64,000 bases of DNA from Paraburkholderia nodosa DSM 21604 (GCF_000519185.1 NZ_JAFA01000015.1:82166-146165), one strand, 5' to 3'. Positions 1 to 9,170 are shown, counted from the stretch's first letter. Notes: generated by a model from the letters alone, not told the origin. Translations and numbers: made by a program.

Positions 1-671
1 CCCTTGTCGCCGTCATAGCTCACGCGAAACTGCGTGCCGCGCACGCCGGCCACGACGGAAGGCGAGCGGATCTGGAAGCGATCGTCCTTCTTCGTGGCAT
101 GGGTGACCTCGCTGTTCACCTCGCCATGGTGGAGATCGACGATGCGGTCGGTCGCGCCCGTGAGCGCCGTTTGACGCAGCGTGGCAAGGTCGAGCGAGGT
201 ATCGGGCGGCAGCGCGATATGCGAGCCGTCGGCCAGTTCGAGGGTCGCGAAGCCGTTGTGGCCGGTCTGCACCCGGTCGCCTTCGACGAGGCTCTCGCCG
301 ACCGTGAGCGGCAGGAGCGGACCGGCGCGGAACGCATGCTGCACGGGACCGTTCGCGGCGACCACCTTCGCGCTCAAGCCATCCTGGCGCAGCAGCGCGA
401 CCGGCACCCGCAGCGTCGTGCCCGGCCGGAGGTGGCGCGGCTCGCTCACATGATTGAGGCTCGCGAGCTTCTTCCAGTCGGCGGGATTGCGCAGGTAACG
501 CGTGGCGATGTCGTAGAGCGAGTCGCCGGGGCGCGTGACGTAGGTGGTCATCTCGGGCGGCTGCGCCGCAGCGCCCTCACGCGCCTCGGCGCCGCGGGGA
601 AGTGCAAGGAATGCGAGCGCGAAGGCAAGGAACGGCGCCGCGGTGGCGCGCACCGCACGCGCGCCCGTCAC
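1..671 (-). CDS. LysM and FecR domain exported protein (3' end outside window)
   Basis: The frame is open to the left edge, so the C-terminus is missing. The chosen start is a GTG at 671 whose TGA-overlap with the upstream response regulator stop (4 bases shared) indicates translational coupling. Residues 1-36 look like a signal peptide (hydrophobic run FLAFALAFLALP). Residues about 43-90 match a LysM peptidoglycan-binding domain (TYVTRPGDSLYDIATRYL, then a LRPGTTLRVP turn). From about residue 115 to the edge there is a FecR-type domain ending in the typical VVAGVRGTQFRVSYDG motif. Proteins of this LysM-FecR type sit in the periplasm; in related genomes they often lie beside response regulators and CHASE2-domain sensors (family knowledge, not seen here). 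The role is probably an envelope signal input for the adjacent regulator, by inference from context. Confidence 0.85.
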   Translation of the reverse strand, partial: MTGARAVRATAAPFLAFALAFLALPRGAEAREGAAAQPPEMTTYVTRPGDSLYDIATRYLRNPADWKKLASLNHVSEPRHLRPGTTLRVPVALLRQDGLSAKVVAANGPVQHAFRAGPLLPLTVGESLVEGDRVQTGHNGFATLELADGSHIALPPDTSLDLATLRQTALTGATDRIVDLHHGEVNSEVTHATKKDDRFQIRSPSVVAGVRGTQFRVSYDGDK

Positions 672-1366
672 GCGTTGTCCCCCTCGATACGCTCGAGCCG
701 GTAACCGTAGCCGTAGATCGGCGTGAGGCGATAGCCGTTTTCGGGGCGCAGGCCGAGCTTCGAGCGCAGCATGGAGACGTGCGTGTCCATCGTGCGCGAA
801 GGAATGTCGTCGGACTGCTTCCAGATCACGTCGAGAATGTGCGCGCGCGACAGCGGCCGACTCAGGTGCTGGAACAGCAACAGCGCGAGATCGAACTCCT
901 TCTGCGTGAGCGCGACGTTGCGGCCGCTCACTGAAGCCTGGCGCGACTTCAGGTCGAACTCGTACTCGCCGAAGGTTTCCTTGAACGCGGGCGTGTGCAG
1001 CTGATAGGCGCGGCGCAGCAGCGAATTGACGCGGGCGATCAGCACCGGCGCCGAGACGGGCTTGACGACATAGTCGTCGGCGCCGGCGTTGAGCATTTGC
1101 GCGATGTCGGCCTCGCGGCTGCGGCTCGTCATGAAGAGCACCGGCAGGCGTGTGGAGAGGCTCTGCCGCACCCAGTGCAGCACCTCGTCGCCCGCCATGT
1201 CGGGCACGTTCCAGTCGAGCACGAGCAGATCGAACGTCTGCCGCCGAAGCTGCCTGACGAGCTCGCTGCCCTTGGCAAACGCGTGGCAGGCGTGGCCCGC
1301 CGCGCTCAAGGCCTGGCAGACGAACTCTGTCTGCGCTGCATCGTCATCCAGTACTGCAACTCTCAT
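668..1366 (-). CDS. OmpR/PhoB-family response regulator
   Basis: This is a two-domain regulator of 232 residues. The N-terminal receiver has the acidic cluster LDDD at residues 6-9, the phospho-acceptor Asp at residue 51 (LLVLDWNVPD) and the conserved Lys at about 102 (DDYVVKP). The C-terminal half is a winged-helix Trans_reg_C domain (LTQKEFDLALLLFQHLSRPLSR and a terminal YGYGYRLE). I chose the ATG at 1366; an in-frame TTG at 1378 would add four residues and is less likely. Its stop overlaps the start of the LysM/FecR gene, so the two are one operon. No histidine kinase lies on this side of the window, so the partner is probably beyond the left edge. Specific targets cannot be read from the sequence. 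Confidence 0.9.
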   Translation of the reverse strand: MRVAVLDDDAAQTEFVCQALSAAGHACHAFAKGSELVRQLRRQTFDLLVLDWNVPDMAGDEVLHWVRQSLSTRLPVLFMTSRSREADIAQMLNAGADDYVVKPVSAPVLIARVNSLLRRAYQLHTPAFKETFGEYEFDLKSRQASVSGRNVALTQKEFDLALLLFQHLSRPLSRAHILDVIWKQSDDIPSRTMDTHVSMLRSKLGLRPENGYRLTPIYGYGYRLERIEGDNA

Positions 1367-1619
1367 AGCACCCCGCAACCAGGTTTGTTATTCATCGTCT
1401 CAGGATGGACTGCCTCCCTGCCGCACCGCGCTGCTACCGGGACCATCGTCTGGCAGGCTCTGGCGCGCGCACCGGCGCCGGGTCGCCGGCCGTCCGCCCT
1501 GGCCCTGGCGGCACGCGGGACCCGCCGTGCGCCGAAGCCCGCTACTTTCGCCGCGTCTCGAAAAAAATGGGAGCGCGAGGCCGCGCTCGACTTCGGTGAA
1601 CAGATCGCTCTCATGTTAA

Positions 1620-2027
1620 TCACTCATGGTAGTCGAATTTGCCTTCGTTCGAACCGGGCCTGGCCTCCTCGCCCGCAGCCGACGGCGATTGCGCGAGCAG
1701 CGCGGTCAGATGGGAGCGCACGTGCTCCCATGCCGCGTGCGCATAGTCGGGCTGCAAGGCCGCGCGCGACTGCGCCGTCATGAACACGCGCAGCACGGTG
1801 GACGAACACTGTGTCAGGCGCTCGGCCGCGCCGAAACGCGAAAGGTTCAGCGCTTCGCTGAGCCACGGGAGTTCGGCCGCGCAGGAATCCGCGTAGGCCT
1901 CCATCGCGGCGCGCGCATGGCGGTCGCGCGCGAGGTCGAGTTCGATGCGGTCGAACTCGCGGCCACTGTCGGGGCCGTCCACGCGCGAGCCCGGTGGAAA
2001 ACGCATACGGCCGGATCGGAAAAACAT
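1620..2027 (-). CDS. Hypothetical protein
   Basis: A 135-residue frame with ATG at 2027 preceded by a GGGGG run at suitable distance. I do not recognise the family. The protein is charged and looks helical and soluble, with segments such as EFDRIELDLARDRHARAAMEAYADSC and a middle part resembling a helical bundle, ending in an acidic GKFDYHE tail. No signal peptide or membrane helix is evident. The frame could extend upstream to about 2276, but that segment is Arg-rich and has no credible start, so the shorter form is preferred. It is separated from the response regulator by about 250 bases and probably has its own promoter. Confidence 0.6.
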   Translation of the reverse strand: MFFRSGRMRFPPGSRVDGPDSGREFDRIELDLARDRHARAAMEAYADSCAAELPWLSEALNLSRFGAAERLTQCSSTVLRVFMTAQSRAALQPDYAHAAWEHVRSHLTALLAQSPSAAGEEARPGSNEGKFDYHE

Positions 2028-2720
2028 GTAGCCCCCGTGAAGACAAGCAGGCAGAGCATCAGAAGTGTGAAACGGCCAGGCGTTTTTTCGCGGACGCAAC
2101 AACGTCGAGCCGCTCGCAATGCGCGAAGCGGCAAAGAGAATGCGTTCAGAAGTGCGGAAAAAAATGTGGCGACGGCCGCGTGCAGCGCACTGCATGGTCT
2201 CCGGATTCCGCCCCCGGAGTCGGACCGCCAGCGCAGTCATCGTCGTACGCAGCGCGAGCCCCGCTGCCAGCGTCACCGCCCGACGCTGTCAGCGGGCCGC
2301 AGCCGCCTCCCTGCACGACGAGGCACGTGCCGCCATCGCCACGTCCACCTCAAAGCACTGGTTTTCCCAGCGTTATCCGGCGAACTCGGGTTCGCTCTGA
2401 CTTCCTCTTGCTGACTGCGTCGCCAGGTCCCGAGCGAGCCAGCCCCCGTAGCAGATATCCGTTGCCAGCGGCGCATGCGCGAAGCTCGCGTGGCGCTGGC
2501 GGCGTGCGGCCATGCCTGCATTAGCCGCGACGACGTATTCTCACCTGGGCGCCATGAATTTACTGTCAGGGATTGTTAAATCTGTCAGAACCGACGAAAA
2601 GCTGAGAAAAGCCAGGCGGATGCATGGGTTGGGCGATGGCTCTTGCGAGCCTGCGTAACGCGGCGCATGACCGTCATACACCTTGATTGATTCGCAATCC
2701 TAACTCGCAGTCGGAAAACA
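2028..2720. other. Gene-free stretch, no gene recognised
   Basis: About 690 bases between two minus-strand genes. Short open frames on both strands here are Arg/Pro/Ser-rich and lack recognisable motifs or good ribosome binding sites, so I call none of them. An AT-richer patch near 2550-2600 may hold a promoter, but I cannot define its boxes. The stretch ends in the hairpin described separately at 2721-2759. Confidence 0.5.
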
Positions 2721-2759
2721 GCAGCGGCGGGATTCCCGCCATGGAGATCCCGCCGCTGC
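2721..2759 (-). terminator. Rho-independent terminator after the SH3-domain gene
   Basis: A perfect 13-base inverted repeat (GCAGCGGCGGGAT at 2721-2733, its complement at 2747-2759) with a 13-base loop. On the minus strand the stem is followed by a TGTTTT run. It lies just 21 bases past the stop of the SH3-domain gene. Confidence 0.8.
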
Positions 2760-2780
2760 AGCGAAGAAACGCGCTATGCG

Positions 2781-3698
2781 TTAGTGCTCGGTTTGCCGGT
2801 CGTTGCCCCGTTCGCCACCCTGGCTGGGAGCATGGCCGCCCTGACCACCCTGAGGCGGCGCGGCCGGCCGCCCCTGCGGCTGTTGAGGTGCGGGCCCGGG
2901 CGCATGCATGCCGCCCTGCGGCTGGGGCGCCGGAGGACGCGCATAGCCCTGCGCGGGAGCGCCGGCCGGCGGTCGGCCGCCGAATTGCTGCTGCTCGGGC
3001 GGATGCCCCGCCTCGTGGGGACGCATGGTGCCCGGCTGCTCCACGTTGCCGGGCGGGCGTCCCGCGCCCTGCGGCGGCATGTAGCCCGGCGCACGCGGCG
3101 CTTCGGGGTTGCCCGGCGGGCGTTGCGCTCCGGGCGGCGGTGCGCCGCGCATCGGCTCATTGGGCGCGGGCGGGCGGCCGCCACCGCCAGACTGAATGGC
3201 GGGCGGACGGCCCGGCGCACCATGCCACACCGGCGCTGCCGGCGGGCGGCCGCGTTCAGGCGGCGGCACGTGCTCCCAGCGCTGTTGTTCGCCATACCAT
3301 GGCCGGTCGCGATAGAAACTGCCCCAGTAGGCACCGAGCGAGAACGCCACGATCGGCAGGCCGATCTCCGCGCCATAGTCGGTGAGCGGCACGTAGTTGC
3401 CCTGATACGGATAACTGAGATACCCACCGTACACCCAGCCGCGCAGACCGGGCACCGTGACGTCGCACCACGAATAGTCGCCCACGCAGCCCATCACGGT
3501 GACGGGCTGGCCGGGTCCCAGTTCCGCGACGACGGGATAGTCGCCTGAAGGCCCTGCGTACAGATCCACCGGTTCGCTCGTGTAGGCCGCGGATTGCGCG
3601 CTGGCGTCGGACGACGCGAGCACGAGACCGGTTGCGAGGCACGCGCTGGCGAGCGCAGGTACGAGCGCACGCAGGCGCGTGTTGAGGCGCTTGGACAT
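2781..3698 (-). CDS. Secreted SH3-domain protein with long Pro/Gly-rich tail
   Basis: A 305-residue protein in three parts. Residues 1-35 form a signal peptide ending in DASAQ. Residues about 38-95 are a bacterial SH3 (YraI-like) domain: VDLYAGPSGDYPVVAELGPG, then VMGCVGDYSWCDV with two Cys that could form a disulfide, then GLRGWVYGGYL. After a short Tyr/Trp-rich segment (GAYWGSFYRDRPWYG), residues about 145-305 are low-complexity sequence rich in RPP, GRPP, PQG and Gln with few charges. Such SH3 domains usually bind cell-wall peptides; the tail is probably disordered and periplasmic or surface exposed. The gene is monocistronic, with its own terminator. The function of the tail is unknown. 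Confidence 0.85.
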   Translation of the reverse strand: MSKRLNTRLRALVPALASACLATGLVLASSDASAQSAAYTSEPVDLYAGPSGDYPVVAELGPGQPVTVMGCVGDYSWCDVTVPGLRGWVYGGYLSYPYQGNYVPLTDYGAEIGLPIVAFSLGAYWGSFYRDRPWYGEQQRWEHVPPPERGRPPAAPVWHGAPGRPPAIQSGGGGRPPAPNEPMRGAPPPGAQRPPGNPEAPRAPGYMPPQGAGRPPGNVEQPGTMRPHEAGHPPEQQQFGGRPPAGAPAQGYARPPAPQPQGGMHAPGPAPQQPQGRPAAPPQGGQGGHAPSQGGERGNDRQTEH

Positions 3699-3887
3699 TG
3701 TTTCTCCCTGTTCCAGCTAATTTGTTTTGCGGTGAGCAATTGTCGTGCCCGGTCCCGTCTCTCGTTGCGGCGCTGCTTCGAGGTTATTCGTTTTCTTTGA
3801 CGTAGTGAAGTCGCTGCGCGACTGGACGTATCCGCTCCCTCATCCAGGTGAACCTGCAACGACATTAACCATCCGATGCGCTCGACC

Positions 3888-3909
3888 GACCGGCATTCGA
3901 ACGCCGGTC
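3888..3909. promoter_or_regulatory. Candidate upstream activator site for AcxR
   Basis: A 22-base palindrome with half-sites GACCGGC (3888-3894) and GCCGGTC (3903-3909) around a central TTCGAA; only one base pair is mismatched. It lies about 120-140 bases upstream of the -24 element at 4026-4041, a normal distance for a sigma-54 enhancer. Binding by the downstream activator is inference. A terminator role is less likely because there is no T-run and no gene ends here. Confidence 0.5.
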
Positions 3910-4025
3910 AAGGCTGAAAACCGGCCGTCGAGCTGCTGTTCTGGACGCACCGCCTCCCCGCCCTTGCGCCTGGCTCTGCTCGCGCGGCCTTGTCACGCGG
4001 GGCTCTGGTCTGGATTGCCCGCCAA

Positions 4026-4041
4026 TGGCATGGCTGTTGCA
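4026..4041 (+). promoter_or_regulatory. Sigma-54 (-24/-12) promoter of acxABC
   Basis: TGGCATGGCTGTTGCA matches the sigma-54 consensus TGGCAC-N5-TTGCW at all positions but one, with GG at 4027-4028 and GC at 4039-4040 spaced exactly as required. Transcription would start near 4052, leaving a leader of about 80 bases before acxA. The presence of an AcoR-type activator in the same locus supports it. Confidence 0.8.
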
Positions 4042-4134
4042 GAGACGAGCGCGAGCCGCCACATCGCATGCGATGCATTCGGTCAAACGTGAGCAACGCG
4101 GCTCGTGACTACTTCAATCATTGGAGACGGAACC

Positions 4135-6294
4135 ATGGAAGGGCTTTCGCAAGTCCAGGTGTTGGGCATCGACGCCGGCGGCACGATGACCGACACCTTC
4201 TTCGTGCGCGCCGACGGGCGATTCGTCGTCGGCAAGGCGCAGAGCAACCCTGAGGACGAATCATTCGCGATCTTCAACTCGTCGCAGGACGCGCTCGCGC
4301 ACTGGCAGCGCGACGTCGACGCCGTCTATCCCGAGCTCGTGACCTGCGTGTACTCCGGCACGGCCATGCTCAACCGCGTCGTGCAGCGCAAGGGGCTCGA
4401 CGTCGGGCTGCTCGTGAATAAAGGCTTCGAGCACGTGCACTCGATGGGCCGCGCGATCCAGAGCTACCTCGGCTATGCGCTCGAAGAGCGGATTCATCTG
4501 AACACGCACCGCTATGACGAGCCGCTCGTGCCGCTCTCGCGCACGCGCGGCGTCACCGAGCGCACCGACGTCCAGGGTGAAATCGTCATTCCCGTACGCG
4601 ACGCCGAAGTGCGGCAGGCGACGCGCGAACTGGTCGCAGCGGGCGCGAAGGCCATCGTGATCTGTCTCCTGCAGTCGCATAAGAACGCCACGAGCGAGCG
4701 CCTGGCGCGCGACATCGTGCGCGAGGAACTGAAGGCGATCGGCGTGGACATCCCGGTGTTCGCCTCGGTCGACTACTATCCGCAGCGCAAGGAAAGCCAC
4801 CGGATGAATACGACCGTGCTCGAGGCCTATGCAGCCGAGCCGTCGCGGCAGACGCTCAAAAAGGTCAGCGACCGCTTCCGCAAGCACGGTGCGAAATTCG
4901 ACCTGCGGGTCATGGCGACCCACGGCGGCACGATCAGCTGGAAGGCGAAAGAACTCGCGCGCACGATCGTCTCGGGCCCGATCGGCGGGGTGATCGGTTC
5001 GAAGCTGCTCGGCGAGGCCCTCGGCTACGACAACATCGCTTGCTCGGATATCGGCGGCACGTCGTTCGACATGGCGCTCATCACGAAGGGCAACTTCGCG
5101 ATCGCATCGGATCCCGACATGGCTCGCCTCGTGCTGTCGCTGCCGCTCGTCACGATGGATTCAGTGGGCGCTGGCGCGGGCAGCTTCGTGCGACTCGATC
5201 CCTATAGCGGCGCGATCAAGCTCGGCCCGGACAGCGCCGGTTATCGCGTCGGCACCTGCTGGCCGCAGAGCGGGCTCGCGACCGTGTCGGTATCCGACTG
5301 CCATGTGGTGCTGGGCTACCTGAACCCTGACAACTTCCTCGGCGGCCAGATCAAGCTCGATGTCAACCGGGCGCGCGAACACATCAAGGCGCAGATCGCC
5401 GATCCGCTCGGGCTCTCTGTCGAAGATGCGGCCGCTGGCGTAATCGAGTTGCTGGACCTGCAACTGCGCGAGTACCTGCGCTCGAACGTCAGCGCGAAAG
5501 GCTACAACCCGACGGAGTTCGTCTGCTTTTCGTATGGCGGCGCGGGCCCGGTCCACACCTATGGCTACACCGAAGGGCTCGGTTTCAAGGATGTCGTGGT
5601 GCCCGCGTGGGCCGCCGGCTTCTCGGCATTCGGCTGCGCGTGCGCGGATTTCGAGTATCGGTATGACAAGAGTGTCGATCTGGCGCTGCCGCAACTCGCC
5701 GGCGACGACGACAAGGTCCTCGCCGCACAAACCATCCAGAAGGCGTGGTCAGAACTCGCCGCCAAGGTGGTCGAAGAATTCCGCATCAATGGCTTCAGCG
5801 AGCAGGACGTGATCCTGCGCCCGGGTTTTCGCATGCAGTACATGGGGCAGCTCAACGACCTCGAGATCGAATCGCCCATCGCCAGCGCCGCGCAGGCTGG
5901 GGACTGGGACCGCATCGTCGCGGCATTCGAGGACACCTACGGCCGCGTCTATGCCAGTTCGGCGCGTTCGCCCGAGCTTGGCTTCTCTGTCACCGGCGCC
6001 ATCATGCGCGGCATGGTGATCACGCAAAAGCCCGTGCTCCCCGAGGACGCGGAAGGCGGCGCCTTGCCGCCGGCCGAGGCGCGAACCGGCGTGCGCAGGC
6101 TCTATCGCAACAAGCAATGGCATGACGCCGTCCTGTGGAAGATGGAGGCGCTCAAGCCCGGCAACGAGATCACCGGCCCGGCGATCATCGAATCCGACGC
6201 GACAACCTTCGTCGTTCCGAAAGGCTTCGCGACCACGCTCGACAAGCACCGCCTCTTCCATCTCAGGGAAGTCCAGCAAGGAGACACGCAATGA
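4135..6294 (+). CDS. acxA: Acetone carboxylase beta subunit
   Basis: A 719-residue protein of the hydantoinase A/oxoprolinase family, close to the usual length of AcxA (about 717). The N-terminal ASKHA phosphate-binding loop GIDAGGTMTDTFF lies at residues 11-23, and further nucleotide-binding motifs GPIGGVIGSKLLG and SDIGGTSFDMAL follow near residues 285-320. Acetone carboxylase is an alpha2-beta2-gamma2 cytoplasmic enzyme that uses ATP to carboxylate acetone with bicarbonate to acetoacetate; the beta subunit is associated with ATP-dependent activation. ATG at 4135 is preceded by GGAGACGG. The next gene starts inside its stop codon (ATGA), indicating coupled translation. An upstream in-frame ATG at 4105 lacks a ribosome binding site. 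Acetophenone carboxylase or hydantoinase are alternatives, but the three-gene set with a 168-residue gamma gene points to acetone carboxylase. Confidence 0.92.
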   Translation: MEGLSQVQVLGIDAGGTMTDTFFVRADGRFVVGKAQSNPEDESFAIFNSSQDALAHWQRDVDAVYPELVTCVYSGTAMLNRVVQRKGLDVGLLVNKGFEHVHSMGRAIQSYLGYALEERIHLNTHRYDEPLVPLSRTRGVTERTDVQGEIVIPVRDAEVRQATRELVAAGAKAIVICLLQSHKNATSERLARDIVREELKAIGVDIPVFASVDYYPQRKESHRMNTTVLEAYAAEPSRQTLKKVSDRFRKHGAKFDLRVMATHGGTISWKAKELARTIVSGPIGGVIGSKLLGEALGYDNIACSDIGGTSFDMALITKGNFAIASDPDMARLVLSLPLVTMDSVGAGAGSFVRLDPYSGAIKLGPDSAGYRVGTCWPQSGLATVSVSDCHVVLGYLNPDNFLGGQIKLDVNRAREHIKAQIADPLGLSVEDAAAGVIELLDLQLREYLRSNVSAKGYNPTEFVCFSYGGAGPVHTYGYTEGLGFKDVVVPAWAAGFSAFGCACADFEYRYDKSVDLALPQLAGDDDKVLAAQTIQKAWSELAAKVVEEFRINGFSEQDVILRPGFRMQYMGQLNDLEIESPIASAAQAGDWDRIVAAFEDTYGRVYASSARSPELGFSVTGAIMRGMVITQKPVLPEDAEGGALPPAEARTGVRRLYRNKQWHDAVLWKMEALKPGNEITGPAIIESDATTFVVPKGFATTLDKHRLFHLREVQQGDTQ

Positions 6295-8615
6295 ACATGC
6301 TATCCAGCCAGGAAATTGGCTTCGCCGACCTCCTCAAGAACGGCCAGACCCTCAAGCAGTTCCGCGACGGCATCCTCGCGCGCACCGGTCAAACAGGCCA
6401 TTACAACGGGCTCGAGCGGCTCGAATTGCGCGAGCGCGATCCGATCCGCTACGAAAAGATGTTTTCGAAGCTGCGCGGCGGCCTCGTCCATGCGCGCGAA
6501 ACCGCGAAGAAGATCGCGGCAAGCCCGATCGTCGAGCAGGAAGGCGAACTGTGCTTCACGCTTTACAACGCCGCGGGCGACTGCGTGCTCACCTCCACCG
6601 GCATCATCATCCACGTCGGCACGATGGGCGCGGCGATCAAGTACATGATCGAAAATAACTGGGAAGCGAATCCCGGCATTCATCCCGGTGACATGTTCAC
6701 CAACAACGACTGCTCGATCGGCAACGTCCATCCGTGCGACATCGCGACGATCGTGCCGATCTTTTCGCACGGCAAGCTGGTCGGCTGGGTGGGCGGCGTG
6801 ACCCACGTGATCGACACAGGCGCAGTGACACCGGGATCGATGTCGACAGGCCAGGTGCAGCGCTTCGGCGACGGCTACATGATCACGTGCCGAAAGACCG
6901 GCGTGAACGACACACCGCTGCGCGACTGGCTTCACGAGAGCCAGCGTTCGGTACGCACACCGAAGTACTGGATTCTCGACGAGCGCACGCGCATTGCAGG
7001 CTGCCACATGATTCGCAACCTGATCGAAGAAGTGATCGAAGAGGAGGGACTCGAAGCGTACGAAAAATTTGCCTATGAAGTGATCGAGGAAGGACGCAGG
7101 GGTCTGCAGACCCGCATCAAGGCGATGACACTGCCGGGCAAGTATCGCAAGGTCGCCTTCGTCGACGTGCCGTACAACCATCCCGATGTGCAGACCTCGT
7201 CGGCGTTCGCGAAACTCGACTCGATCATGCACTCGCCCGTGGAAATGGAAATCCGCAAGGACGGTACGTGGCGGCTCGACTTCGAGGGCGCGAGCCGCTG
7301 GGGCTGGCACTCGTACAACGCGCACCAGGTCGCGTTCACGAGCGGCATCTGGGTAATGATGACGCAAACACTCGTCCCCACGCAGCGCATCAACGACGGC
7401 GCCTATTTCGGCACCGAGTTCCATTTGCCCAAGGGCGCCTGGATGAATCCGGACGACCGCCGCACGGGTCACGCCTATGCCTGGCACTTCCTGGTTTCGG
7501 GCTGGAGCGCGCTGTGGCGAGGTCTCTCGCAGGCCTATTTCAGCCGCGGCTATCTCGAGGAGGTCAACGCGGGCAACGCCAACACGTCGAACTGGCTGCA
7601 GGGCGGCGGCATCAACCAGGATGGCGACATCCATGCCGTCAACAGCTTCGAGGCTTCGTCGTGCGGCACGGGTGCCTGCGCAGTCAAGGACGGCCTCAGC
7701 CATGCCGCCGCGATCTGGAATCCCGAAGGCGACATGGGCGATATCGAGATCTGGGAGATGGCGGAACCGCTGCTCTACCTCGGCCGCAACATCAAGACGA
7801 ACTCAGGCGGCTACGGCAAGTATCGCGGCGGGTGCGGCTTCGAAACGCTGCGCATGGTGTGGAAGGCGCAGGACTGGACCATGTTCTTCATGGGCAACGG
7901 CTACATGAACAGCGACTGGGGGCTCATGGGCGGCTACCCGAGCGCCACCGGCTACCGCTTCGAGGCGCATCGCACCGGCCTGAAGGAGCGCATCGCACTG
8001 GGCGAAAGCCTGCCGCTCGGCGGCGATGCCAACCCGGATTTCCCGGACTACGAGAATCACCTGAACGCGGGCGCCATCATCAAGCGCGATCATCAGTGCA
8101 TGACCACGGAGGATTGCTACAGCAACTACGATCTTTACCTCAACTATCTGCGCGGCGGCCCCGGCTTTGGCGACCCGCTCGATCGCGAGCCCGAAGCCGT
8201 CGAACGGGATCTGAACAGTGCCTTGCTGTTGCCCGAATACGCGCAGAAGGTGTACGGCGCCGTCGCGACGAAGGATGCCAACGGACTCTGGACCGTCGAC
8301 GCAAAGGCAACTGCGCTGCAGCGCGTCGCGATCCGCAATGAGCGCCTGGCCCGTTCGCAACCCACGCGCGAATGGATGAAAAGCGAACGCGAGCGCATCG
8401 TGCTCAAACACGCCGCACCCCAGGTGCAGCACATGTTCGCAACGAGCTTCGGGCTCTCGACGAAGTTCGAGCAGCAGTTCCGGGCGTTCTGGGATCTGCC
8501 GGACTCGTGGACGCTCACTGAAGACGAGCTCGACGTACCGACCTACGGCTCGAAATTCCGCATGGACCTCTCGAAGATGCCCGACGTCAAGACCGTCGTG
8601 CTGGTCGAAGAGTAA
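6291..8615 (+). CDS. acxB: Acetone carboxylase alpha subunit
   Basis: A 774-residue hydantoinase B-family protein, matching the length of AcxB (about 776). It starts with ATG at 6291 overlapping the acxA stop by four bases, with AAGGAG eight bases upstream. Recognisable blocks include GELCFTLYNAAGDCVLTSTG near residue 85, the metal-site type stretch PGDMFTNNDCSIGNVHPCD near residue 135, and GGCGFETLRMVWK near 510. In the characterised enzyme the alpha subunit carries the Mn site and the carboxylation chemistry; this is family knowledge. It works with AcxA and AcxC in the cytoplasm. A spurious upstream extension of the frame (to 6135) lies inside acxA and is rejected. Confidence 0.92.
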   Translation: MNMLSSQEIGFADLLKNGQTLKQFRDGILARTGQTGHYNGLERLELRERDPIRYEKMFSKLRGGLVHARETAKKIAASPIVEQEGELCFTLYNAAGDCVLTSTGIIIHVGTMGAAIKYMIENNWEANPGIHPGDMFTNNDCSIGNVHPCDIATIVPIFSHGKLVGWVGGVTHVIDTGAVTPGSMSTGQVQRFGDGYMITCRKTGVNDTPLRDWLHESQRSVRTPKYWILDERTRIAGCHMIRNLIEEVIEEEGLEAYEKFAYEVIEEGRRGLQTRIKAMTLPGKYRKVAFVDVPYNHPDVQTSSAFAKLDSIMHSPVEMEIRKDGTWRLDFEGASRWGWHSYNAHQVAFTSGIWVMMTQTLVPTQRINDGAYFGTEFHLPKGAWMNPDDRRTGHAYAWHFLVSGWSALWRGLSQAYFSRGYLEEVNAGNANTSNWLQGGGINQDGDIHAVNSFEASSCGTGACAVKDGLSHAAAIWNPEGDMGDIEIWEMAEPLLYLGRNIKTNSGGYGKYRGGCGFETLRMVWKAQDWTMFFMGNGYMNSDWGLMGGYPSATGYRFEAHRTGLKERIALGESLPLGGDANPDFPDYENHLNAGAIIKRDHQCMTTEDCYSNYDLYLNYLRGGPGFGDPLDREPEAVERDLNSALLLPEYAQKVYGAVATKDANGLWTVDAKATALQRVAIRNERLARSQPTREWMKSERERIVLKHAAPQVQHMFATSFGLSTKFEQQFRAFWDLPDSWTLTEDELDVPTYGSKFRMDLSKMPDVKTVVLVEE

Positions 8616-8663
8616 GTCCGCCGGCTTTCGCGCAACCATCAAGGAATTCGAGGAGGAAACGCA

Positions 8664-9170
8664 ATGTCCACCTACACCAGGGAACAGATCCGGAATCTGG
8701 TCGACGGCAAGCTCGACTGGGACACGACGCTGCGCATGCTGTCGATGCCCAAGGACGGCGAGCGGTTTCAGATGTACGTCGAGTCGCTGCAGGCCAGGCT
8801 CGGCTGGAAAGACCGCATTGTGCTGCCGCTCGGGCCGCACCTGTACATCGTGCAGCAATGGGCGACGAAGAAATGGGTCACGCAGTGCGACTGCGGCCAC
8901 GTGTTCTGCGACTACCGGGAAAACTGGAAGCTGCACGCCAACGTCTTCGTACGCGATACCGACGAAGCCATGGACGAAGTCTATCCGCGGCTGATGGCGC
9001 CCGATACGCAATGGCAGGTGTATCGGGAATACTACTGCCCTACGTGCGCAGCGATGCATGACGTGGAGGCGCCTACGCCGTGGTATCCGGTCGTCCATGA
9101 CTTCGAGCCCGACATCGACGCGTTCTACTCCGAATGGGTCAAGCTGCCGGTCCCCGAGCGGGTCGATTAG
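8664..9170 (+). CDS. acxC: Acetone carboxylase gamma subunit
   Basis: A 168-residue protein, exactly the usual size of the gamma subunit, 48 bases after acxB with a strong GAGGAGG ribosome binding site. It has paired cysteines QCDCGHVFCDY (about residues 73-83) and YYCPTCAAMHD (about 122-132) that could form a zinc-binding site. The N-terminal part begins TREQIRNLVDGKLDWD. The gene completes the acxABC set; a hairpin terminator follows at 9211-9240. The gamma subunit is essential for the complex, though its precise role is less defined than that of alpha and beta. Confidence 0.9.
   Translation: MSTYTREQIRNLVDGKLDWDTTLRMLSMPKDGERFQMYVESLQARLGWKDRIVLPLGPHLYIVQQWATKKWVTQCDCGHVFCDYRENWKLHANVFVRDTDEAMDEVYPRLMAPDTQWQVYREYYCPTCAAMHDVEAPTPWYPVVHDFEPDIDAFYSEWVKLPVPERVD

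Larger units (their letters stand above)
3699..4134. other. Divergent intergenic control region of acxA and the SH3 gene
   Basis: A 436-base gene-free region between divergent genes. It holds the near-perfect palindrome at 3888-3909 and the sigma-54 promoter at 4026-4041, both listed separately. Short frames inside it have no recognisable motifs. Confidence 0.7.

Noticed and set aside
3888-3909. T-arm-like TTCGAAC suggesting a tRNA
   Set aside because: There is no acceptor stem, anticodon arm or CCA end around it, and the stem length does not fit a T-arm; it is a symmetric DNA palindrome.
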